64,000 nt of DNA from a bacterium (lineage in GTDB: Bacteria; Myxococcota_A; UBA9160; UBA4427): positions 248,001 through 312,000 of the forward strand of contig JANSYR010000001.1 in the NCBI GenBank assembly GCA_024742285.1. Direction: 5' to 3'. The notes below the pieces were generated by a model. That model saw nothing but the letters and a program-made list of their open reading frames with translations. It had not been told where the DNA came from and did not search any database. Made by a program: the position numbers and the translations under genes. This document shows, piece by piece, positions 35,432 to 44,461 of the stretch (positions within the stretch are counted from its first letter, which is position 1; each line of letters begins with the position of its first letter).

Positions 35432-36081
35432 CGACGCTTCGGACGCCCCGCGTAGGCGAGGCCGATCAGGCCGAGGCCCGCGAGCAGCGCGGTTCCGGGC
35501 TCCGGCGTCGGCACGTAGCGGACGTCGTCGATGAGCGCCCAGTCGTCCCCCGTCGAACGAACGGTGAAGCGCTGGATGAGGCTCGTCTCGGTGGCACCGA
35601 AGAAGCCGCGGCGATCGAAGCCGGAGAGCCCGGGGCTCTGGCTCAGGATCGTGTAGGTATTCAGCAGGACGTCGTTCTCGTCGTAGGTCGAGACCGTCCA
35701 ATCCGCGTCGAGGGCGTTGATCTCGAAGCCGAAGGCGGAGACGCCGGCGCCGGTGAAGACGACGTCGAAGTCGTCGTTCGCCCCCGTCGTGCCCGAGTTC
35801 GTGCCGAGGCAGTTGTTGCTGGTGCCGAAGTCGTCGCACCAGTCGCCCTCGATCTGCATCGTCGAGGTCACCGGCGTGACCGTGAAGCCGGCACCACCGA
35901 TCAGGAAGGTGCGATCGCTGAAGTCCCCGGTCGCTTCCCCGTCGAAGGTCTGGAGGAGCGCGCCCGAGAGAGCGGCATCCGTCGGCGAAGAGATCAGCGC
36001 CGCGAAGCCCGCGACGGGCGCGAAGAACACGGCCGCGATGACGAGCCCGAGGATCGGAGCGAGGGGTCGGAGAACCGACAT
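35428..36081 (-). CDS. PEP-CTERM sorting domain protein
   Basis: A 217-residue exported protein. The signal peptide is MSVLRPLAPILGLVIAAVFF with cleavage after GFA; the middle is a jelly-roll-like beta region containing FGFEINALDADWTVSTYDEN; the C-terminus is a PEP-CTERM tail: PTPEPGTALLAGLGLIGLAY then GRPKRR. Exosortase would cut at the PEP motif. GGAGG sits seven bases before ATG 36081, and the adjacent CCTCC could pair with it. No exosortase gene is in the window. Confidence 0.88.
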   Translation of the reverse strand: MSVLRPLAPILGLVIAAVFFAPVAGFAALISSPTDAALSGALLQTFDGEATGDFSDRTFLIGGAGFTVTPVTSTMQIEGDWCDDFGTSNNCLGTNSGTTGANDDFDVVFTGAGVSAFGFEINALDADWTVSTYDENDVLLNTYTILSQSPGLSGFDRRGFFGATETSLIQRFTVRSTGDDWALIDDVRYVPTPEPGTALLAGLGLIGLAYAGRPKRR

Positions 36082-36268
36082 GGAGGGACCTCCATCAATA
36101 CCCGGTCTCTCCTCCCGGGTGAAGTCCCCACTCTCTTCGGCGTGTACTCCGAAATGTTGACGCACATCACAATTTCGACGCACGAACGCGGCGCCGCTGC
36201 GCAGCGGCTGCGCGGGCGCTGCCGTTCGGCACGCAACGAGCGCGCACCGACGTTTCCGTCGTGCGGCG

Positions 36269-37018
36269 CTAGGCCAGGGTCCCGCCGTCGACGCGGATCT
36301 CTTCGCCGTTGATGTGGGCGCCGTCCTCGCTCGCGAGCATCGCGATCACCGCCGCCACCACCTCCGGCGGCCGGGGCTCGTCGAGCGGCTGCGCGCGCAT
36401 GATCAGCTTCATGTCCGCGTCGTCGGGGACGACGCCCGGCCCCGCCATCGCCGTCAGGATCGAGCCCGGGTTCACCGCGTTGCAGCGCACCCCGCGCTTC
36501 CCGAACTCGACCGCGATCGTCCGGGTCAAGGCGCTGACGCCGCCCTTGCTCGTGCCATAGGCGGCGCCGTAGGGCATCCCGGCGAGGGCGGAGGTCGAGC
36601 TCACGTTGACGATGGCGCCTCCGGTCTCGAGCAGATGAGGGAGCGCGGCCTGGGTCAGCATGAAGGGACCCACGAGGTTCACTTCGAGGACCCGGCGGAA
36701 CTGGTCCGGGGTGATGTTCGGGAAATGGTCGAGGAGCAGGATGCCTGCGACGTTGCAGAGGGCGTCGAGCTTTCCGAAGCGCTCGATGCAGGCGGCCATG
36801 TTCTGCTTCACGTCCGCTTCGTCGCTCACGTCGCAACGTGCGCCGACCACCTGCGCACCTTCCTTCTCTACGAGGCCGACGGTCTCTTGCAGACCGTCCG
36901 TCGCGAGATCGACCAGGTAGAGCGAGGCCCCCTCGGAAGCCAGTCGGAGCGCCGTGGCCCGGCCGATCCCCGCGGCCGCTCCGGTCACGAACGCCACCTT
37001 GTCTTCCATTCGCTTCAT
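36269..37018 (-). CDS. SDR family NAD(P)-dependent oxidoreductase
   Basis: A 249-residue classical SDR: TGAAAGIG cofactor motif, NVAGIL, Ser in NVSSTSA, catalytic YGTSK, NPGSILTAM, and HINGEEIRVDGGTLA at the C-terminus, the FabG-like ending. The ATG at 37018 (MKRMEDKVAFVTG) or 37009 may be used. It resembles bile-acid/steroid or acyl reductases, and the substrate is unknown. It diverges from a PEP-CTERM gene across a 415-base gap. Confidence 0.9.
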   Translation of the reverse strand: MKRMEDKVAFVTGAAAGIGRATALRLASEGASLYLVDLATDGLQETVGLVEKEGAQVVGARCDVSDEADVKQNMAACIERFGKLDALCNVAGILLLDHFPNITPDQFRRVLEVNLVGPFMLTQAALPHLLETGGAIVNVSSTSALAGMPYGAAYGTSKGGVSALTRTIAVEFGKRGVRCNAVNPGSILTAMAGPGVVPDDADMKLIMRAQPLDEPRPPEVVAAVIAMLASEDGAHINGEEIRVDGGTLA

Positions 37019-37433
37019 GCTCGAGGCTCCTCGATCGATCGCCGGCGCCTCCGGGTCGAGGAGGCCGCACTCGGTTCGTCCAGGGCGGCACCGCGCCGTC
37101 CATCGGACACGTCGCCCTGACCACACCCGGTCCGACGACCCGACGAGCATCCTCCAACGCCCCCAGACCGGCAACAGGTTCCCTCGCGCCCCTCCCGGGC
37201 CGGGAAGAACCCGCAGCTGGGTCGCCCACCCGGCCGAGACCGGTTCAGAATCGGTCTCGACGCACCCGCGGGGCACCCACGGGGCAATCCGGATGCGCCG
37301 CCCTCTCCCCCGCATGGGAGATTTCTGCATCGGTCGCGCAGATATCTCGCGATTTTCGAGGGGGTCGAACCACTCCACCTCACCGGGCAGAAGCGTGTGC
37401 CCGGACAGCTGTGTTGGCGATGTGGAGATTCCG
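37019..37433. other. Intergenic region between divergent SDR and PEP-CTERM genes
   Basis: 415 bases with no convincing gene on either strand; short frames are Arg/Pro-rich. It holds a perfect inverted repeat at 37235-37259 and a GGAG seven bases before the PEP-CTERM start. An AT-richer stretch (GCGCAGATATCTCGCGATTTTC, around 37340-37361) may be promoter DNA. The length suggests regulation or a long leader. Confidence 0.5.
37235..37259. repeat. Perfect inverted repeat (8-base stem, 9-base loop)
   Basis: CGAGACCG at 37235-37242 and CGGTCTCG at 37252-37259 flank the loop GTTCAGAAT. It lies about 175 bases before the PEP-CTERM start and 217 bases before the SDR start. It could be an operator for a dimeric regulator or a leader hairpin; no T-tract follows. 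Confidence 0.55.
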
Positions 37434-38162
37434 ATGATCCGATTTTCGACCGGGCGTACGCGTCCGAGTACTCGACGCCTGCGGACGGCCGTCTGGTCCG
37501 CTCTGATGACGCTCTCGATCGCGATCCCCGGGGTCGCCTCCGCCCTCGCGGATCGGGACCACGTGTTCGACATCGATCCGATCACCGGGGCGGCGACCAT
37601 GACCGTCGAGGATCCCTCCGGTTACGGCGCCTTCGTCTCGTTCCTCTCCGGTGAGGTTCCCGGCACGCTCGACATCCAGATCGAGAGCTTCGGGCCCTCG
37701 GAAGGCGGACTCGTGGGCGACATCCTCGGGATCCAGCTGGCCTCCGACGATGCGTTCGTGTTCGACCTCGACGCGAGCGGTCCCGACGTCGACCGGGTCT
37801 TCGACTTCCGGGACGTTCAGAAGAGCGGTCCCGCCCCGGAGCCCAAGCCCATTCGCGTGATCGACTTCGGGCCCGGCGGAACGTTCGCGCTGAATGGCCT
37901 GAGCGAAACGAACTTCACCCTCTCCGACCCGACGGGATCCGTCTCTCTGCTGGCGCTCGGCGGCGTCAGCCTCAGCGTCTTCCTCGGGTTCGATGGGGTC
38001 GACAATCCCGACGTGCCCGGGATCCCCTTCCCGGGCGACGTCCTCGTGCTCAAGCCGAAGGCGAAGATCCCCGTGATCCCGGAGCCGGGGACCTCCGCCC
38101 TCATGCTGCTCGGCCTGATCGGACTCGCGGCGACCTCGCGGCGCCTGGAGACCCAGGCCTAG
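37434..38162 (+). CDS. PEP-CTERM sorting domain protein
   Basis: A 242-residue exported protein with an N-terminal signal peptide (TAVWSALMTLSIAIPGVASA) and a beta-rich middle (FDIDPITGAATMTVEDPSGY, FVFDLDASGPDVDRVFDF). The C-terminal sorting tail is IPEPGTSALMLLGLIGLAA followed by SRRLETQA: PEP motif, helix and basic end. The middle is not recognisable. It is not similar enough to the protein at 35428-36081 to call a duplication. Exosortase is expected elsewhere in the genome. Confidence 0.85.
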   Translation: MIRFSTGRTRPSTRRLRTAVWSALMTLSIAIPGVASALADRDHVFDIDPITGAATMTVEDPSGYGAFVSFLSGEVPGTLDIQIESFGPSEGGLVGDILGIQLASDDAFVFDLDASGPDVDRVFDFRDVQKSGPAPEPKPIRVIDFGPGGTFALNGLSETNFTLSDPTGSVSLLALGGVSLSVFLGFDGVDNPDVPGIPFPGDVLVLKPKAKIPVIPEPGTSALMLLGLIGLAATSRRLETQA

Positions 38163-38207
38163 CGCCGAACGAGATCCCGGTCGGAAGGGACCCGCGCGCA
38201 ATCCACG

Positions 38208-39437
38208 TCAGTCGCGCGATCCCGAAGACCGCAGCGCCGTCGACAGCGTCCGTGCGAGGTTTCCCTTGCGCCCGACGCGCACGCGATCGGCGCCCACGAA
38301 GCGGGCGAGCTCCTCGAGCTCGCCCGCTGCCGTTTCGGCCACCTCGAGTGCGTCCTCGCCTTCCTCGACGTGCGCCGCCCGCACTTCGAGGACGCGGGCT
38401 TCGCGATCCGTCTTGAGGTCGAAGCGCGCCACGAGCCGATCGCCCATCAAGAGCGGCAGGACGTAGTAGCCCCAGCGCCGCTTCTCCTTCGGGACGTAGA
38501 TCTCGATCCGGTAGTCGAAGTCGAAGAGGCCCTCGATCCGCTTGCGGCACCAGACGACGGGATCGAAGGGGGAGAGCAGCGCGGTGGCCCGGATCTCGCG
38601 CGGCCTTCGCGCTTCCGGATCGAGGTAGGCCCTGGGCTTCCAGCCCTCGACGTCGGCCTCGACGAGACGCCCGTCCTCGACGAGCGCAGCGAGCCGCGCC
38701 TTCGCCGGCTTCACCGGGAGCCGGAAATAGTCGACGAGACAGTCGGCGCTCGCGATCCCGTGCGCGCGCGCCGAGCGGAGCAGCAGCTCGTCGAGGGAAG
38801 CCTCGAGCCCCGGTGTCGGACGGTTCAGGATCTCGCTCGGCACGATCCGCTCGAGGAGATCGAACTCCTTCACGAAGCCGGGCCGTCGCCGGATTCCGAG
38901 CTCCCCCGTCCGGAAGAGCCAGTCGAGGGCGCGCGCGCCGGTCGATCGGTTGCTCCACCAGTCGCCCTGGTTGGGCCGCGGATCGGAGAGCTCGCCCGCG
39001 GCGAGGGGTCCGCGGCTCTTGATCTCGTCGCGAACCCGATCGAGGTAGGCCGGATCCTCGAGCACGCTCTTGAAGTATCGACCCCAGGTCTCGCCTTCCC
39101 GGGCGCGCTGCTTCACGAAGCGCAGCCAGGGCTCCATCTCGACGGGCAGCAGCGAAGCCTCGTGGCTCCAGGCTTCGAACCAGGGGTAACGGCCGCGATG
39201 GGGGCGGTAGGCGACTTCGTCGAGGAGCTCGGCCCGATAGGCGCCGAGCCGCGAGAAGAGCGGCATGTACTGCGTCCGCATCACGACCGGCACCGAATCG
39301 AGCTGGAGCAGGTGGAGCCGGTCCATCACGCGGTGCAGATGGCGACGATCGATCCGACCGGGCGGGCGCCGGTCCGCGAAACCCTGGGCCGCGAGCGCGA
39401 TCCGTCTCGCCTCGGCGTTCGAGAGCGACTCGGTCAA
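38208..39437 (-). CDS. Winged-helix DNA glycosylase, YcaQ/AlkX-like (HTH_42)
   Basis: A 409-residue protein of the YcaQ/AlkZ superfamily, DNA glycosylases that remove bulky alkyl adducts and unhook interstrand crosslinks. Three winged-helix modules are recognisable: the catalytic QxD-type motif in HLLQLDSVPVVMRTQYMPLF, EAWSHEASLLPVEMEPW, SNRSTGARALDWLFRTGELGI, and the C-terminal LLSPFDPVVWCRKRIEGLFDFDYRIEIYVPKEKRRWGYY region (shown here only in outline). Its start overlaps the DUF1214 gene as ATGA, so the two are coupled. Length is typical. Confidence 0.88.
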   Translation of the reverse strand: MTESLSNAEARRIALAAQGFADRRPPGRIDRRHLHRVMDRLHLLQLDSVPVVMRTQYMPLFSRLGAYRAELLDEVAYRPHRGRYPWFEAWSHEASLLPVEMEPWLRFVKQRAREGETWGRYFKSVLEDPAYLDRVRDEIKSRGPLAAGELSDPRPNQGDWWSNRSTGARALDWLFRTGELGIRRRPGFVKEFDLLERIVPSEILNRPTPGLEASLDELLLRSARAHGIASADCLVDYFRLPVKPAKARLAALVEDGRLVEADVEGWKPRAYLDPEARRPREIRATALLSPFDPVVWCRKRIEGLFDFDYRIEIYVPKEKRRWGYYVLPLLMGDRLVARFDLKTDREARVLEVRAAHVEEGEDALEVAETAAGELEELARFVGADRVRVGRKGNLARTLSTALRSSGSRD

Positions 39438-40690
39438 GGCGCGAGGCCTTCGGGAAGCCTTCGCAGATAGGCGGCGGCGCGTTCCGCCTGCTGCCTCGCG
39501 CGCTCGTCGGGCGTCACGATCGGCGTCTCTTCCGGCAGGTGCTCGCGGAGCTTGCCGAGGGGCACGACCCGGCTCGTCGCCCCGAGATCCGCGCCGGGAG
39601 CGCCCCCCTCGAACTCCGCCCAGCGGAGCGTGAGGATCCCTTCACGCATGTCGCTCGGATCGAGCCAGTTCGGCACGCCCGGGTCGTGCTTCGACACGAC
39701 GTAGGTCAACGTGCCGTCCGCGTTGCGCACGGACTGGGACAGGTTGAGGCTCCCGGTCCGGTCGACGATCCCGTTGGTATTGCCCCAGTAGTTCGTGATC
39801 GGGGCGATGAAGTAGCCCGCGCCACCGAGGTGCACGTCGATCACGAGCGCCTCGTCGTCCTCGAGGTCGAAGTGGCCCAGGATGTAGATCTGGTTGCGGA
39901 GCGCGCCGTCGGTGTCGCGATCGATGGTGAAATCGAGGACGTTCGCCGGCTTGTCGTAGGCCTGCTGGTTGTAGCGACGGGTGTTGCTCGCGAAGACCGC
40001 CATCGTCTCGGCGACCCGCTCCGCCTCTTCGTCGAAGGAAAGCTCGGGCTTCGTGGACGCGGGACCGAGTCGCTCGATCGCGAGGTCGTTCGGCGTGTCG
40101 ACGGTCCAGTCCTGCAGGACGTCGCGGATGTAGAACTCGAGGGCCTTCGTCGAGGAGCGGATGTGGTTGGGCCGATCCCCTTTCGGGTCGGTGTCGACGA
40201 AGATCTCGAACGTCCGGTCGGATTCGAGGACGAGGCCGGAGCCGTCGAGGACGTCGACGGTATTCCAGTCGTGGTCCCAGAGCGTGAAGTAGTTCTCGGG
40301 GAGTCGGTGCTCGGGGACGCGACCGGTGATGCGGTAGCGCTCGGAGCCCGAGATCGGGATCTGGCGATAGACCGAGTCCGGGTTGTCGACCCCCCAGCGC
40401 GTCCCGGGAATGCGGTCGCCACCGAGGGGATGAGCGAGGCGCGTGATGCAGATCGTCTTCGGGCGGAGGGGATCGCGATTCGAGCCCCAGACCGCGGCCG
40501 AGAACATCACCTCCTCGAACGCCCGCTCGAAGCACGCCCGCATGTCGTCCCCGGGCGGGGGACTCCCCTGCCCGAGCCATTCGTCCCGGACGCGCTTCCA
40601 CGCGGCGCGGACGGTCGCGTGCCGGGACAGCGCGAGCGCGTGGTGCTCGTGCGTGTGCTGCTCTTCGGTCGCGACGGGATGATCGGGCAC
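39434..40690 (-). CDS. DUF1214 domain protein
   Basis: A 418-residue protein whose C-terminal half matches DUF1214: GGAGYFIAPITNYWGNTNGI, LNLSQSVRNADGTLTYVVS, KHDPGVPNWLDPSDMREGILTLRW. The N-terminal half (RYRITGRVPEHRLPENYFTL) belongs to the same group. No signal peptide is visible and the first residues are His-rich (TEEQHTHEHHALAL). The family is frequent in actinobacteria and proteobacteria that degrade steroids or xenobiotics; its activity is unknown. It overlaps the glycosylase gene by four bases. Confidence 0.85.
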   Translation of the reverse strand: MPDHPVATEEQHTHEHHALALSRHATVRAAWKRVRDEWLGQGSPPPGDDMRACFERAFEEVMFSAAVWGSNRDPLRPKTICITRLAHPLGGDRIPGTRWGVDNPDSVYRQIPISGSERYRITGRVPEHRLPENYFTLWDHDWNTVDVLDGSGLVLESDRTFEIFVDTDPKGDRPNHIRSSTKALEFYIRDVLQDWTVDTPNDLAIERLGPASTKPELSFDEEAERVAETMAVFASNTRRYNQQAYDKPANVLDFTIDRDTDGALRNQIYILGHFDLEDDEALVIDVHLGGAGYFIAPITNYWGNTNGIVDRTGSLNLSQSVRNADGTLTYVVSKHDPGVPNWLDPSDMREGILTLRWAEFEGGAPGADLGATSRVVPLGKLREHLPEETPIVTPDERARQQAERAAAYLRRLPEGLAP

Positions 40691-40751
40691 GGCGGGCTCC
40701 TCGGCGCGAAGAGCGCCTCGAGACCAAGCTAGAGCGGATCGAGGCGCCGGG

Positions 40752-41198
40752 CTAGCGAGCGGCGTACGCCGACGGGACGTCCACGACGCGGGCCTCGTCT
40801 TCGAGGAGCGCCTTCACGCCGTCGAGGGTTTCGTCGTGGGCTTTCCGCGCCTGCGACACGACGAAGGGCCGGAGGAGCCACGGGGCGTCGACGAAACAGC
40901 GCTCGACGAGCCGCGTTCCCCCCTCGTGATCGACGAGCCCGTAGCGCGTATGGAGTCGCACGCTCGGCTGCTGCCACGCGTGACCGCGGATCTCGTCGTC
41001 GCCGCGCGGCTCGAGCGCCGCGACGTAGACGGTCTTCAGCTTGAAGGGGCCGAGCGGAATCCGATCGATCACACGGTGGACCTTCGCTCCGGGAAGCGCC
41101 TCCATCTCCGGCAGGTCCTGGATCGACTCGATGAAGGGATGGAGCGGGACGTAGCCGTGGAGGTCGCACAGGAACGCGTGCACGACCGCTCGCGGCAC
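40752..41198 (-). CDS. SRPBCC (polyketide cyclase/START-like) family protein
   Basis: At least 148 residues with a START/SRPBCC pattern: PRAVVHAFLCDLHGYVPLHP, DRIPLGPFKLKTVYVAALEP, TRYGLVDHEGGTRLVERCFV and a long C-terminal helix (SQARKAHDETLDGVKALLED). The GTG at 41198 is the first standard start, but the same frame upstream reads SEPDFTLAREIR, which is the missing first strand of this fold, and no ATG/GTG/TTG occurs between there and the aldehyde dehydrogenase stop at 41269. The true start may be a CTG near 41246 or 41261. It probably binds a hydrophobic ligand. Confidence 0.7.
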   Translation of the reverse strand: MPRAVVHAFLCDLHGYVPLHPFIESIQDLPEMEALPGAKVHRVIDRIPLGPFKLKTVYVAALEPRGDDEIRGHAWQQPSVRLHTRYGLVDHEGGTRLVERCFVDAPWLLRPFVVSQARKAHDETLDGVKALLEDEARVVDVPSAYAAR

Positions 41199-41268
41199 GC
41201 GGATCTCGCGCGCGAGCGTGAAGTCCGGCTCGGACTCCGCCCCGGGCAGGAAGGGGGAGCGCAGGGGT

Positions 41269-42738
41269 TCAGCCCGCCGGGATCGCGATCGTCTTCGACT
41301 CGAGGTGCTCCTCGAAGCCGATGAAGCTGTGCTCGCGCCCGATCCCCGAGTCCTTGTAACCGCCGAAGGGAACGTCCCAGTTGTAGTAGACGCCCCCGCA
41401 GACCGAGAGGGTGCCCGTCCGGATCTTCCCGGCGATCTCGATCGCCTTCTCGACGTCGGGGCCCATGATCCCGCCGGACAGACCGTAGTGGCTGTTGTTG
41501 GCGATCCGGATCATGTCCGCCTCGTCCTCGTAACCGATCAGCGTCTGGACCGGACCGAAGACCTCGTTCTGGGCGATCTCGGCGTTCTCGTCCGCGATCA
41601 CGGCCGTGGGCTCGTAGTAGTACCCCTTGTCGTGCCGTTCCGATCGCTTGCCGCCGACGAGGAGCTTGGCGCCCTGGTCGATCGCGCGCTGGACGTGCGC
41701 CTCCACGCGCTCCCGCTGCATGGTGCTGTTGAGCGGCCCCATGATGTTCTCGGGATCGAAGGGGTCACCCCACTTCACGTTCTTCATCGCCTCGGCGAGG
41801 GCGTCCGCGCAGGCGTCGAGCTCGCTCTTGGGCACGAGCAGGCGCGTCAGGATCGCGCAGCCCTGTCCGGCGTGGAAGCAGACCGAAGCGCCCATCGCGC
41901 CGGCGACCATCGGCAGGTTCGGCATGTCGGGCATCAGGATCGCCGCCGACTTGCCGCCGAGCTCGAGCTGGACCGGCTTCAGGCTCCGGCCGCAGACTTC
42001 GCCGATGTGCTTCCCGACTCCGGTCGACCCCGTGAAGCCGACCATGTCGACGCGCGGATCGTTCGTGATCGCCTCGCCGACCGCCGCGTTGTCCTCGCTC
42101 GTCAGGATGTTGACGGCACCGGCCGGGATGTCGGTCTTCGTCGCGATGACCTCGCCCAGGAAGTTGGAGCACCAGGAGGTCGTCGGCGCGCCCTTCAGGA
42201 CGACCGTGCAGCCTGCGGCCATCGCCCAGCCGAGCTTCTTCAGGTTGATGTCGTTCGGCACGTTCCAGGGCGTGATCGCCCCCATCACGCCGCGCGGCTC
42301 GCGGAGCACGTAGCGCTGGGTCTTCGCCCCCATCACCTCGGCGACGCCCATGTCCTTCTTCCACTCGAACTGATCGAGGTGGTCCGCGTAGTTCCCGAGC
42401 CACTTCACGCAGTCGTCGAGCGCCGCGCCGTAGGTCATCTGGATCGGACACCCGACCTCGCTCACGGTGATCTTGCGAAGCTCCTCGAGACGCTCCTGGA
42501 GCCCGTCGCGGAGCTGGCGGAGACAGCGCGAACGAAGCTCGTGGTTCGTCGACCAATCGGTCTCGTCGAAGGCCCGCCGCGCGGCGGCGATCGCCCGGTC
42601 GGTGTCCTCGACGGTCGCGTCCGGGACCTGACCGAGCACCTCCTCGGTCGCCGGGTTGAGGTTGTCGAAGGTCTTGCCGCCGGTGCCGGAGACCAGCTCA
42701 CCGTCGATCAGGAGTCGCGCGTTCTCGTACAGGCTCAT
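41269..42738 (-). CDS. NAD(P)-dependent aldehyde dehydrogenase
   Basis: A 489-residue ALDH-superfamily enzyme oxidising an aldehyde to the acid. The oxyanion Asn159 (PWNVP), the cofactor loop FTGSTGVG (235-242), the general base Glu259 (ELGGKS) and the nucleophile Cys294 (AGQGCAI) are all present. EVFGPV and the C-terminal FGGYKDSGIGREHSFIGFEE complete the signature. It resembles the broad-specificity bacterial ALDHs used in alcohol and monoterpene degradation. The SRPBCC gene follows directly. Substrate unknown. Confidence 0.95.
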   Translation of the reverse strand: MSLYENARLLIDGELVSGTGGKTFDNLNPATEEVLGQVPDATVEDTDRAIAAARRAFDETDWSTNHELRSRCLRQLRDGLQERLEELRKITVSEVGCPIQMTYGAALDDCVKWLGNYADHLDQFEWKKDMGVAEVMGAKTQRYVLREPRGVMGAITPWNVPNDINLKKLGWAMAAGCTVVLKGAPTTSWCSNFLGEVIATKTDIPAGAVNILTSEDNAAVGEAITNDPRVDMVGFTGSTGVGKHIGEVCGRSLKPVQLELGGKSAAILMPDMPNLPMVAGAMGASVCFHAGQGCAILTRLLVPKSELDACADALAEAMKNVKWGDPFDPENIMGPLNSTMQRERVEAHVQRAIDQGAKLLVGGKRSERHDKGYYYEPTAVIADENAEIAQNEVFGPVQTLIGYEDEADMIRIANNSHYGLSGGIMGPDVEKAIEIAGKIRTGTLSVCGGVYYNWDVPFGGYKDSGIGREHSFIGFEEHLESKTIAIPAG

Positions 42739-42911
42739 GGCGTTCTCTCGTGATGGGGGTTGGGGTCGAACGGAAAACGTTACCCCAGGAAGGCGCGCCC
42801 GGGCTTGCCCTACACATCTTCGGAATACCTCGAACCGGGGCGTCCGCGGCCACCGACTCGGGTGATAGACTGGCTCGCCCGGGCCGTGGGGCCCGAAGAG
42901 GAGACACGACG

Positions 42912-43694
42912 ATGGGACGACTCGAAGGAAAGACCGCGATCATCACCGGCGGCGCCCAGGGAATCGGCCGGGCCTACTGCCTCCGGTTCGCCGAAGAGGG
43001 CGCCAACGTCGCCTGCATCGACCTGCGGATCGAGCAGGCCAAGCAGGTCGCTCAGGAGATCAACGAGAGCGCCTCGACCGGTCGCGCGATCGCCCTCGAA
43101 GTCGACATCACGAGTGAACCGGAGTGCGCCTCGATGGCGGAGGAGGTCGAGCGCGAGTTCGGCTCGATCGACGTCCTGATCAACAACGCCGCGCTCTACT
43201 ACGACCAGGACATCATGGACCAGTCGATCGACTACCTGCGCAAGGTCCTCGAGATCAACGTGATCGGTCAGCTGATCTGCGCCCGATCGGTCCTGCCCGC
43301 AATGAAGCGCCAGGGGAGCGGCTCGATCATCAACATCGCGTCGACCGCGGCCTACCCGCTCCCGCTTCCGCCGATGCCCTTCGAGACGTTCTCGACGAAC
43401 GCCTACGGGCTCTCAAAGTCGGGCATGATCTACATGACGAAGATGATGTCCCGGCAGGCCGGCCAGGACGGCATCCGGGTGAACGCGATCGCGCCGGGCG
43501 TGACGATGTCCGAGGCGACCAAGAAGATCGTCCCGCAGTTCGCCCTCGACGGACTCAAGGCAGGCTCCCCCCTCGGCTCGACGCTCGAACCGGACGATCT
43601 GACGGGGACTGCGGTCTATCTCGCCTGCGAAGACAGCCGGCTCATGACCGGACAGACGTTGGTCGTCGACGCCGGAGTCTGGCTGAACGGCTAG
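42912..43694 (+). CDS. SDR family NAD(P)-dependent oxidoreductase
   Basis: A 260-residue SDR: TGGAQGIG cofactor motif, CIDLR (Asp favouring NAD), NNAALYY, Ser in NIASTAA, catalytic YGLSK, IAPGVTMSEA and MTGQTLVVDAGVWLNG. It diverges from the aldehyde dehydrogenase gene across 173 bases, suggesting shared regulation and an alcohol-to-aldehyde/ketone step in the same pathway (inference). The insert PLPLPPMPFETFSTN before the catalytic Tyr is longer than usual. The start is ATG 42912 after AGGAGA. Confidence 0.91.
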   Translation: MGRLEGKTAIITGGAQGIGRAYCLRFAEEGANVACIDLRIEQAKQVAQEINESASTGRAIALEVDITSEPECASMAEEVEREFGSIDVLINNAALYYDQDIMDQSIDYLRKVLEINVIGQLICARSVLPAMKRQGSGSIINIASTAAYPLPLPPMPFETFSTNAYGLSKSGMIYMTKMMSRQAGQDGIRVNAIAPGVTMSEATKKIVPQFALDGLKAGSPLGSTLEPDDLTGTAVYLACEDSRLMTGQTLVVDAGVWLNG

Positions 43695-43714
43695 ACGGCG
43701 GCACCCGCTCGGGA

Positions 43715-44344
43715 TCAGCCCCCGTCGCCAGCGCGCTCCTTCGCCCGCTGATAGGCCGGCCGCGATTTGATCCGCTCGAGGTATCGCTGCATCGCCGGGT
43801 AGGGTCCGATCTCGCCGCGGTTGTCCACGACCTCGACGACCCAGCCCATCATCACGTCCGCCGCGGTGAAGCGTGGGCCGGCGAACCACTCGCGCTCCGC
43901 CAGCACGCTCTCCATGTACGCGTAGAGCTGAGCCATCCCGTCCTTCGCCATCGCCGCGAGCATCGACTCCCCGGGCGGTCCCGCGAGACCCGCCGCCTGG
44001 AAGTGGTCGAGCAGGATCGGGAGCATCGCCGAGCCCTCGGCGAAGTGCATCCACTGCAGGTAGTCGGGCCAGTCCTCGTCGGCGGGATCGGGCCGTAGCC
44101 CTCCATCACCGTACCGACCCACCACGTACTCGAAGATCGCCCCGCTCTCGATCAACATGCGCTCGCCGTCCCTCAGCATCGGCGCCTTGGCGTAGGGATG
44201 GAGCTTCCCCAGATCGGCGCCGGCACGCCCCGTCTTCGGATCGCGTTGATGGGTCTCGATCGCGTAGTCGACACCGAGCTCCTCGAGGAGCCAGACGAGG
44301 CGATCGGAGCGGGAGTTCTCGAGATGGATGATCGTGAGCGACAT
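43715..44344 (-). CDS. Glutathione S-transferase family protein
   Basis: A 209-residue GST: thioredoxin-fold N-terminus (MSLTIIHLENSRSDRLVWLL), cis-Pro in YAKAPMLRDG, glutathione site LIESGAIFEYV, and helical C-terminus with FTAADVMMGWVVEV as the N-cap box. The first residues NSRSDRLVWLLEELGV resemble the beta/Ure2p-like bacterial group. It converges on the SDR with a 20-base gap. Likely detoxification or thiol conjugation; substrate unknown. Confidence 0.88.
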   Translation of the reverse strand: MSLTIIHLENSRSDRLVWLLEELGVDYAIETHQRDPKTGRAGADLGKLHPYAKAPMLRDGERMLIESGAIFEYVVGRYGDGGLRPDPADEDWPDYLQWMHFAEGSAMLPILLDHFQAAGLAGPPGESMLAAMAKDGMAQLYAYMESVLAEREWFAGPRFTAADVMMGWVVEVVDNRGEIGPYPAMQRYLERIKSRPAYQRAKERAGDGG

Positions 44345-44461
44345 GGCAGCCTTTCGGTGTCTCGTGTCTCTCGATGCTATCCGACGCGACCGCGACTCGC
44401 CGAGCGGCGGTTTCGAGACGTGCCGCCTACCTTTGGGATCCGTTGATCGAGGGAGCCCCGC

